A stretch of 11,743 nt of DNA from an uncultured Eubacteriales bacterium (lineage in GTDB: Bacteria > Bacillota > Clostridia > Oscillospirales > Acutalibacteraceae), in assembly GCA_900321195.1 (NCBI GenBank), contig ONVG01000042.1:6848-18590 (forward strand), in the 5' to 3' direction. Both the position numbers and the translations under genes were made by a program. The number at the start of each line of letters is the position of its first letter. Within the stretch, counting starts at the first letter, position 1. The notes beneath the pieces are model-generated. The model had not been told where the DNA came from, did no database searches, and worked only from the letters and a program-made list of their open reading frames with translations. This document shows positions 6,176 through 11,743 of the stretch, one piece after another.

Positions 6176-7711
6176 TTATCTGTGTCTTCTCATCATATAC
6201 ATAGTAAAGCCTGCCGCAAGTATCGCAAGAGGTATGACTGCATAAACAAGGAAACCGAGTGTCACTGCAAGGTTTCTGTCTATGTTTATGTCATATTCGG
6301 TTATGACCTTTTCGGCAACGCTTACCCTCTCGGTATCACATCCGCAGAGCTTGTCAAGCATAGTTGAAAGATACTCCTGATTTGCATAGACAGAGCCGTA
6401 ATAATTTCCGGCAAATATATTATAGCTGCCCGAAGCAACAACTGTCGATACAGCATCGCCCTCGCCTTTTGTTCCCTGAGCAAGAACACATTCCTTTCCT
6501 GTAACATACTCGCTTATATCCCAGTCTTCATCACGGAGAGAGAACGGACATTCTCCCGAAGAAGCCGAAAGTACAAGAAGCGGTGTTGAAGAATTTTCAT
6601 CCATCCTGTAAACAGGTCTTGAATATCCTGTTATAACAAAGCTGTCCTCGCTTTTAAGATTTTCTGTATAAAGGTCGGAATAATATCCGCAGATTATGCC
6701 GTCATAGGGATTATTGCTCTTCGTGTCTATCTTTGATATATTCGTTTCAAACACAAGCGCATGCTCTACCTCAAGACTGTATTCTGCAAGGAGCTTGTCT
6801 ATATTAGGCGACTCAAAATCCCCCGATTCGGAAAGATAGAGGAATGTCTTTCCGTACTTTCCGTCATTGTAAAGGAAATTGCTTATCTTTTTTGTTATTT
6901 CCTCGCTGTAGTCCTTTTTGGGCGCATATGCAACAAGCATGTCCGTATCATCTGATATATCTGTTTCAGCAAGTGAAGCCTCTGTCACGGTATAGCCGTT
7001 TGAGGAAAGAGTTTCTTTAAAATAAGAATAGTCCTCAGAGGTATTGTCGTTTATTATAATTACATTTGTCACCTGCTCATTATTGACTGTTATTATTGCC
7101 GTATCAAGCATCTGTTCAGCCTTTGAGGATGTTATATATCCGTATGTGTCGGCATAGTAGCCGAAATTGAAGATATCTGTTGCTTTGAGTACCTTGTGCT
7201 TATCGCCGCAGCTTACAACTATGTCAGTAGATGAAAGCTCGGTATCAGAATACTTCTTTGCAAGGCTCGGCGTTTTGACTATATCCGTGTATTTTACGGA
7301 TATGCTGCCGTCAGAATTCTTTTCAAGCTCTTCTGCGATGAATGCTGTCTGCTTGCAGTAGGGGTCTATATTTGTATATGCATTCTTTTCGGAAAGAAAG
7401 GTTATCTCCGTATTCTTTTTTATGCTCTTGGCAAGCTTAACTGAGGTATCTGTAAGCTCAAATGAGGCTTTCTGTGTTATATCCGCTGTAAGAACGGAAT
7501 ATTTTGACGTAAGAGTAAAGGCTATGATATTTACAAGCACAACAGCCGCCGCAACAAAAACACATATTCCCGCAGATATCAGGCTGTGCTTCATTTTCCT
7601 GCTCATAGGCTTCTTCGGCTTTTCGCCGCCTGTCTTTTTAACGGGCTTATCTTCTTTTTCGGTATCGGTCTTTACTTCCTCGTTTTCTGTCTTTATTTCC
7701 TTTTCGTCCAT
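6176..7711 (-). CDS. GldG-like ABC transporter auxiliary protein
   Basis: A 511-residue protein of the GldG/ABC-type auxiliary family (DUF7088-like region). A charged cytoplasmic N-terminus (about 1-42, Lys/Glu-rich) is followed by a membrane segment (about 43-66). Then comes a large outside region with alternating alpha/beta character (about 70-475), and a second membrane segment (about 482-505) ends in the basic tail MMRRHR. Two spans with a large external domain is the usual layout of this family. In Flavobacterium GldG works with GldF and GldA and is linked to gliding. In Firmicutes the homologues occur without gliding genes and the cargo is not known. The ATG follows GGAGGG at a 6-base spacing, and that site lies directly after the permease stop codon (12-base gap). 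The gene product therefore probably joins the ABC permease in the membrane. Confidence 0.85.
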   Translation of the reverse strand: MDEKEIKTENEEVKTDTEKEDKPVKKTGGEKPKKPMSRKMKHSLISAGICVFVAAAVVLVNIIAFTLTSKYSVLTADITQKASFELTDTSVKLAKSIKKNTEITFLSEKNAYTNIDPYCKQTAFIAEELEKNSDGSISVKYTDIVKTPSLAKKYSDTELSSTDIVVSCGDKHKVLKATDIFNFGYYADTYGYITSSKAEQMLDTAIITVNNEQVTNVIIINDNTSEDYSYFKETLSSNGYTVTEASLAETDISDDTDMLVAYAPKKDYSEEITKKISNFLYNDGKYGKTFLYLSESGDFESPNIDKLLAEYSLEVEHALVFETNISKIDTKSNNPYDGIICGYYSDLYTENLKSEDSFVITGYSRPVYRMDENSSTPLLVLSASSGECPFSLRDEDWDISEYVTGKECVLAQGTKGEGDAVSTVVASGSYNIFAGNYYGSVYANQEYLSTMLDKLCGCDTERVSVAEKVITEYDINIDRNLAVTLGFLVYAVIPLAILAAGFTMYMMRRHR

Positions 7712-7723
7712 CGGTATCCCTCC

Positions 7724-8428
7724 TTATGCCCATCTGCGTCTGTCTGTTATCCTGTCTGTGAAGAACAGGAACAGCAAAGCTATTGAAATGAAAAATACAA
7801 CATCCGAAAAAGATATCAGTCCGAGCGCAAAGTTTTTATATCTTGCCTGGAAGGATATCATATTCAGAAGGCTTTTTACAGGCGCTAATGATATGGTAGA
7901 AGATATCGAGTCTATCATGCTTATCATTACATTCGCCATAAACGCGAATACAGCCGCTATTATAGTATTCTCGGTAAGAGATGATATAAAAATGCCGATA
8001 GCTATAAATGCCGCACCCATAAGGAGCATTCCGAAAACATTTCCGATTATAACGCTCCAGTCGGGTGATGATATGGTTGAAAGTATTATTCCCTCAATGA
8101 TATATGAAAAAAGACATATTGCAAGCATTGTAAATGCGGATAAGAATTTTGCCGAAACGACAGCCGGAATGCTTACAGGTGAAGTAAAAAGCGCCTGGTC
8201 GGTCTTGTTTTTTCTGTCATCGGCAAATGACCTCATTGTAAGGAGCGGTATTATAAAAAGCACTATGAAGAACATGCTCTGGAATACCTGATACATGTTT
8301 GAAGTGCCTGCGAAAAGGCACTGTACATAAAAGAATATACCGCTGAAAGCCATGAATGCCGCAGTTACGACATAGCCTACAGGAGAAGTGAAATAAGAGT
8401 AAAGCTCTCTTTTGAAAATCGCAAACAT
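7724..8428 (-). CDS. ABC-2 type permease (GldF-like)
   Basis: The membrane subunit of an ABC-2 type transporter, 234 residues, with six predicted membrane segments (about 17-39, 50-68, 98-117, 128-150, 153-173 and 208-224). The N-terminus MFAIFKRELYSYFTSPVGY and the loop PLLTMRSFADDRKNKTDQAL followed by LFTSPVS are typical of the GldF/NosY-like group. In that group this loop contacts the ATPase. The ATG follows GAGGAGG at an 11-base spacing, and the gap to the ATPase gene is 16 bases, so ATPase and permease are translated from one message. Export rather than import is expected for this family, but nothing in the sequence identifies the substrate. Confidence 0.9.
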   Translation of the reverse strand: MFAIFKRELYSYFTSPVGYVVTAAFMAFSGIFFYVQCLFAGTSNMYQVFQSMFFIVLFIIPLLTMRSFADDRKNKTDQALFTSPVSIPAVVSAKFLSAFTMLAICLFSYIIEGIILSTISSPDWSVIIGNVFGMLLMGAAFIAIGIFISSLTENTIIAAVFAFMANVMISMIDSISSTISLAPVKSLLNMISFQARYKNFALGLISFSDVVFFISIALLFLFFTDRITDRRRWA

Positions 8429-8444
8429 AAAATTTATTACCTCC

Positions 8445-9377
8445 TCAGATATCCCTGCCCGAAATTATGTCAAGATATGTTTCTTCAAGCGTGTGTCCCT
8501 GCGGCTGCATAAGAAGTATCGTAAAGTCAGCTTTGGAAACAGCTCTGTATAAAACCCTGCGTATATCCGTCCTGCTCTCTACCGCAAATTCATAACAGCC
8601 CTTTTCGACCTCGCCTTTTTTGAAAACATTAACGACACTATCGATATTTTTCAGCACGGAATAGATAGATTGTTCTCTGCCCTCGGCTTGTATCCTTATC
8701 ATTCTTGTGCCCTTTCCTGAGCCTGTAAGCTCGGATATCTTTCCCTGAGCGGCTATTTTTCCGTGGTCGATTATTATTATCTTGTCGCATACAGCCTCTA
8801 TCTCCGAAAGAACATGTGAAGAAAGTATTATAGTATGCTTTTTGCCGAGTTCTCTTATAAGAGAGCGCATTTCGATTATCTGCGCAGGGTCAAGTCCTAC
8901 AGTAGGCTCGTCAAGTATGAGTACAGGCGGATAACCTAAAAGCGCCTGAGCAAAGCCTACTCTTTGTCTGTAGCCCTTTGAGAGATGCTTTATTATCCTG
9001 TCGCCGACGTCCATGAGCTTTACCATCTCGCATATTTCCGTGATATGCTCCCATTTCGGCAGACGCACTCTTTTAAGGTCGAACATAAATCCAAGATACT
9101 TTGCTACCGTCATATCGTTGTAAAGCGGCGGTATTTCGGGAAGATAGCCTATATTTTTCTTTGCGCCTGTGGGGTCGTCAAGTATGTTCCTGCCGTCTAT
9201 CAGAACATCGCCCGAATCGCCCGATATATAGCCTGTTATTATATTCATAGTCGTTGACTTTCCTGCGCCGTTTGGACCGAGAAAGCCGAGTATATCGCCC
9301 TTTTCAAGCCTGAAGCTTATATCGTCAAGCGCAGTATGCTTTCCGTAGTGCTTTGTGAGGTTTTTTACCTCTATCAT
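8445..9377 (-). CDS. ABC transporter ATP-binding protein (GldA-like)
   Basis: The ATP-hydrolysing subunit that drives the permease encoded next to it. It has 310 residues from the ATG at 9377, chosen because AGGAG lies 8 bases before it; an in-frame GTG at 9386 overlaps that site and is unlikely. All nucleotide-binding motifs are intact: Walker A GPNGAGKST (34-42), Q-loop region LPEIPPLY (79-86), signature LSKGYRQRV (132-140), Walker B VLILDEP (152-158) and the H-loop His188 in SSHVLSE. Residues about 222-310 form an extra C-terminal domain common to GldA/CcmA-type ATPases. The stop codon runs into the ribosome binding site of the permease gene. The gene lies 12 bases after the disrupted exoA gene and depends on the promoter before that gene unless there is an internal one. 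Confidence 0.93.
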   Translation of the reverse strand: MIEVKNLTKHYGKHTALDDISFRLEKGDILGFLGPNGAGKSTTMNIITGYISGDSGDVLIDGRNILDDPTGAKKNIGYLPEIPPLYNDMTVAKYLGFMFDLKRVRLPKWEHITEICEMVKLMDVGDRIIKHLSKGYRQRVGFAQALLGYPPVLILDEPTVGLDPAQIIEMRSLIRELGKKHTIILSSHVLSEIEAVCDKIIIIDHGKIAAQGKISELTGSGKGTRMIRIQAEGREQSIYSVLKNIDSVVNVFKKGEVEKGCYEFAVESRTDIRRVLYRAVSKADFTILLMQPQGHTLEETYLDIISGRDI

Positions 9378-9389
9378 ACTTTTCACTCC

Positions 9390-10093
9390 TTAAATATCTA
9401 TTTCCAGAACGACCGGACAATGGTCACTGCCGTATATATCCGAAAGTATATCTGCCCTTGTCACCTTGTCTTTTATCCTGTCGGAAACTATAAAATAGTC
9501 GATACGCCATCCGGCATTGTTCTTTCTTGCGTTAAATCTGTATGACCACCAGCTGTAGCGGCCTGTTTCGTCAGGATGAAGATACCTGAATGTATCGACA
9601 AAGCCCGAAGAAAGAAGCTCGGATATTTTTCCTCTTTCCTGGTCTGAAAAGCCTGCATTTCCCCTGTTGGCTTTTGGATTTTTAAGGTCTATCTCATTAT
9701 GCGCCACATTAAGGTCTCCGCAGTATATAACGGGCTTTTCCTTATCAAGCTTCATGAGATACTCTCTTATATCGGTTTCCCATTGCATCCTGTAGTCTAT
9801 CCTGAGAAGTCCGTCCTTTGCATTAGGCGTATACACATTCACAAGATAATAATTTCCCATATCGAGAGTTATCATCCTGCCCTCGTGCGAATGCTCCTCT
9901 ATATCCATACCGTTGTATGTAACGCTCAGGGGCGTATGCGGCGTAAACACAGCCGTTCCCGAATAGCCCTTTTTTCCTGCATTTTGGTTTCCTGAAGACA
10001 TATAAAGTCAGCATTCTGACTGTTCACAAAATCTATAAAGCCCTTCTGCATGCAGGCTCTCAGTCCGTTGACATTCCATGAAATAAATTTCAT
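9390..10093 (-). pseudogene. Exodeoxyribonuclease III, broken by an internal deletion and frameshift
   Basis: Exodeoxyribonuclease III (ExoA/Xth, Mg-dependent EEP nuclease) removes 3' blocks and cuts abasic sites in base excision repair. The first 40 residues (ATG at 10093) are a clean N-terminus, with Asn7 in SWNVNG and the metal ligand Glu35 in LQETK. The frame then runs out at 9926. The family sequence resumes in the -1 frame at KKGYSGTAVF (about 9975) and continues to the stop at 9390, with YTPNA, the catalytic GDLNVAH, the run WWSYRFNARKNNAGWRIDY and the final GSDHCPV all intact. Comparing with the usual pattern, about 18 residues between the two parts (the segment ending in the Tyr/Trp-rich strand before KKGYSG) are missing. 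The break sits at a run of six A (9970-9975). An ATG at 10001 could start the second part alone, but it has no ribosome binding site and lacks the Asn7 and Glu35 half of the active site. Both halves are otherwise well preserved, so the damage looks recent, or is an assembly error. Confidence 0.85.
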
Positions 10094-10153
10094 AAACCGA
10101 CCCCACTTTTTTAATTGACAATAAATATTGCTGTTTACAGTAATACATCCTAT

Positions 10154-10183
10154 ATTATAGCACAGCATATCATGTCTTATCAA
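10154..10183 (-). promoter_or_regulatory. Extended -10 promoter of the exoA/ABC operon
   Basis: On the minus strand TTGATA (10183-10178) and TATAAT (10159-10154) are separated by 18 bases, with TG one base before the -10 box. It lies about 60 bases upstream of the exoA ATG and downstream of the terminator of the polyamine genes. All gaps between exoA and the DUF4340 gene are 12-16 bases, so this promoter probably drives the whole series. Confidence 0.8.
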
Positions 10184-10237
10184 TACAATTTTTTTGCAAA
10201 ACAAAGATAACATAAGGGAATTAAAGCTCAAAAGATG

Positions 10238-10270
10238 AAAAGACTGCCGCATTTTGTGCAGCAGTCCTTT
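10238..10270 (-). terminator. Strong terminator of the polyamine gene unit
   Basis: A 14-bp stem pairs 10238-10251 with 10257-10270 (two G-U pairs) around a 5-base loop. On the minus strand the distal arm ends in TTTT and a further TTTT follows after CATC. It lies seven bases after the dehydrogenase stop codon. It isolates the speE-dehydrogenase unit from the exoA/ABC operon. Confidence 0.85.
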
Positions 10271-10276
10271 GTAATA

Positions 10277-11476
10277 TCAGTCTACAAGCTCAGGGTCAAA
10301 GCTCTCTTTCCAGGGGAGTCCGAATTTATTAAGGTCGTCCATGAACGGGTCGGGGTCAAATTCCTCTATATTGTGTACACCGGGCTTGTTCCACTTTCCT
10401 GTGAGAAGCATTGCAGCGCCTATCATTGCAGGAACGCCTGTTGTATATGAAACAGCCTGTGAGCCTACCTCTTTATAGCATTCCTCATGGTCGCATACAT
10501 TATAGAGATAGTATTTCTTTTCCTTGCCGTCCTTCTTGCCTATGAATATACAGCCGATATTCGTCTTTCCCTTTGTTCTCGGGCCAAGTGATGCAGGGTC
10601 GGGAAGAACAGCCTTCAGGAACTGGAGCGGAACTATCTTCTTTCCCTCAAAGTCGATAGGCTCTATTGAAGTCATGCCGACATTTTCAAGACATTTAAGG
10701 TGTGTGAGATAGCTCTGACCGAATGTCATAAAGAAGCGTATGCGCTTGATGCCCTTTATATTGAGCGCAAGTGATTCAAGCTCCTCATGGTGGAGAAGAT
10801 ACATGTCCTTTTCGCCTATTTCGGGGAAGTTGTAAACTCTCTTTATTTCCATAGGCTCGGTCTCTACCCATTTGCCGTCCTCTATGTAGCTGCCCTTTGC
10901 AGATACCTCACGGATGTTTATTTCCGGATTGAAGTTTGTAGCAAAAGGATAGCCGTGGTCGCCTGCATTGCAGTCAAGTATGTCTATATAGTTTATCTCA
11001 TCAAAGTGATGCTTCATAGCGTATGCGCTGAAAACACCTGTAACGCCCGGGTCAAAGCCGCTGCCGAGAAGTGCGGTTATTCCTGCCTTTTCAAATCTCT
11101 CACGGTATGCCCACTGCCATTTGTACTCAAATTTTGCCGTGTCGAGCGGCTCATAGTTTGCCGTATCAACATAGTTCACCTTTGTTGCAAGGCAAGCATC
11201 CATAATAGTAAGATCCTGATAAGGAAGTGCAAGGTTGACAACTACATCAGGCTTGAATTCGTTGATAAGAGCGATAAGCTCATCAACATTGTCAGCATTC
11301 ACCTGCGCTGTAGATATTTTTGTCTTTCCTCCGTCAAGCTTTTCCTTTAAAGCGTCACACTTTGACTTTGTACGGCTTGCAATACATATCTCCTCGAATA
11401 CATCAGGATTCTGACAGCACTTGTGGATGCATACGCTTGCAACGCCTCCTGCGCCGATTATCAATGCTTTTCCCAT
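10277..11476 (-). CDS. Saccharopine dehydrogenase family: carboxy(nor)spermidine dehydrogenase-like
   Basis: An NADPH-dependent reductase of the saccharopine dehydrogenase family. Members of about 400 residues with this layout condense aspartate semialdehyde with a diamine (putrescine gives carboxyspermidine, diaminopropane gives carboxynorspermidine). The 399-residue protein has a Rossmann fold at the N-terminus (GAGGVAS, 8-14; ASRTKSKC, 33-40, which fits NADP binding). The conserved core follows with NYVDTANYEP (101-110) and GSGFDPGVTGVF (138-149). A GGAGG ribosome binding site lies 8 bases before the ATG. It starts 33 bases after the spermidine synthase gene, so polyamine synthesis is favoured over lysine metabolism. 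The decarboxylase that would complete the route (NspC type) is not next downstream, where a terminator ends the unit. The exact substrate cannot be told from sequence alone. Confidence 0.85.
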   Translation of the reverse strand: MGKALIIGAGGVASVCIHKCCQNPDVFEEICIASRTKSKCDALKEKLDGGKTKISTAQVNADNVDELIALINEFKPDVVVNLALPYQDLTIMDACLATKVNYVDTANYEPLDTAKFEYKWQWAYRERFEKAGITALLGSGFDPGVTGVFSAYAMKHHFDEINYIDILDCNAGDHGYPFATNFNPEINIREVSAKGSYIEDGKWVETEPMEIKRVYNFPEIGEKDMYLLHHEELESLALNIKGIKRIRFFMTFGQSYLTHLKCLENVGMTSIEPIDFEGKKIVPLQFLKAVLPDPASLGPRTKGKTNIGCIFIGKKDGKEKKYYLYNVCDHEECYKEVGSQAVSYTTGVPAMIGAAMLLTGKWNKPGVHNIEEFDPDPFMDDLNKFGLPWKESFDPELVD

Positions 11477-11509
11477 TTTGATTACCTCCGTTATAATAAT
11501 TATTTATAG

Positions 11510-11743
11510 TTAATTATCAAATGTTTCCCCCTCCATGAGCTGCTTTGTGACATATGTCGGTAAAGCAAAGCTGCCCTTGTGGAGACGGGTATTGTAATAT
11601 CTCGTATCTATCGAGAGTCTGTTCCATCTGCCTTCGTCAAGGTCGTTTGTCGGGTGATATTTTTTTGATGCGAAACCGAAAAGCCAGTGTCCCGAAGGAT
11701 ATGTCGGTATATGCGCCTGATAGACCTTGCAGAAGGGGAAGAA
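11510..11743 (-). CDS. speE: Spermidine synthase, C-terminal part (gene runs off the window)
   Basis: The last 77 residues of a polyamine aminopropyltransferase, which moves the aminopropyl group of decarboxylated S-adenosylmethionine to putrescine or a related amine. The frame is open to the window edge at 11743, and the stop is TAA at 11512-11510. Family marks seen are HIPTYPSGHWLFGFASKKYHP, which matches the substrate-site region of SpeE, and the closing RYYNTRLHKGSFALPTYV, the usual C-terminal helix pattern. The catalytic aspartates and SAM-binding site lie outside the window. It is followed closely by the dehydrogenase gene, forming one transcription unit. Confidence 0.85.
   Translation of the reverse strand, partial: FFPFCKVYQAHIPTYPSGHWLFGFASKKYHPTNDLDEGRWNRLSIDTRYYNTRLHKGSFALPTYVTKQLMEGETFDN

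Noticed and set aside
7422..8291. Plus-strand open frame of 289 codons across the GldG-like and permease genes
   Set aside because: It lies wholly antisense to two well-supported genes of the ABC operon. Its translation is low in recognisable motifs, and I saw no ribosome binding site that would prefer it.
9378..9386. GTG start for the ABC ATPase
   Set aside because: The GTG overlaps the AGGAG ribosome binding site. The ATG at 9377 has correct spacing and gives the normal family N-terminus.
9967..9981. Programmed -1 frameshift making a full ExoA
   Set aside because: The six-A run could slip, but even a perfect shift would leave out about 18 conserved residues. A deletion is the simpler reading.
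10787..11350. Plus-strand open frame of 187 codons
   Set aside because: It is antisense to the dehydrogenase gene, Cys/Tyr/Val-rich in the way shadow frames are, and has no family pattern.

Overview
The window looks like a chromosomal segment of a low-to-mid GC Gram-positive anaerobe of the Clostridia, most likely Ruminococcus or a close relative in the Oscillospiraceae. This is an inference from the gene content: a Gram-positive LexA, lipoproteins with Gram-positive lipoboxes, a secreted C39-like/SH3/repeat protein, the GldA/GldF/GldG-like ABC set with a DUF4340 partner, and a saccharopine-dehydrogenase-type polyamine enzyme next to spermidine synthase. Other clues are AGGAGG-type ribosome binding sites, sigma-A promoters and a strong T/A-rich bias between genes. 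Every gene I can support lies on the minus strand, so the order of transcription runs from high to low coordinates.

Reading in the direction of transcription: (1) 11743-10238 holds the 3' end of a spermidine synthase (speE), then a carboxy(nor)spermidine dehydrogenase-like gene, closed by a strong hairpin terminator. (2) 10183-3237 is a long, tightly packed operon. It starts at an extended -10 promoter and opens with an exodeoxyribonuclease III gene that is broken by an internal deletion/frameshift. It continues with an ABC ATPase, an ABC-2 permease, a GldG-like auxiliary protein and a DUF4340 protein, then two lipoproteins, one of which has an LprI-like C-terminal domain on a Ser/Glu-rich stalk. 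(3) 3241-2623 is lexA, only 23 bases behind the last lipoprotein, with a small palindrome in that gap. (4) 2540-2211 holds a tRNA-Leu(CAA) with a perfect consensus promoter, followed by a hairpin, a long AT-rich imperfect inverted repeat and a terminator. (5) 2149-40 is one secreted cysteine-peptidase-like protein with its own promoter, a TTG start and a clear terminator.

How they fit together: the ABC ATPase, permease, GldG-like and DUF4340 proteins very probably form one membrane machine, and the co-oriented lipoproteins are candidates for its extracytoplasmic partners. Its substrate is unknown. The speE and dehydrogenase pair belongs to polyamine synthesis. lexA is the SOS repressor; I see no canonical Gram-positive SOS box in the window. 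The least explained items are the complete ABC-DUF4340-lipoprotein operon, the disrupted exoA at its head, and the inverted repeats around the tRNA gene. I found no CRISPR array, transposase, phage gene or attachment site.
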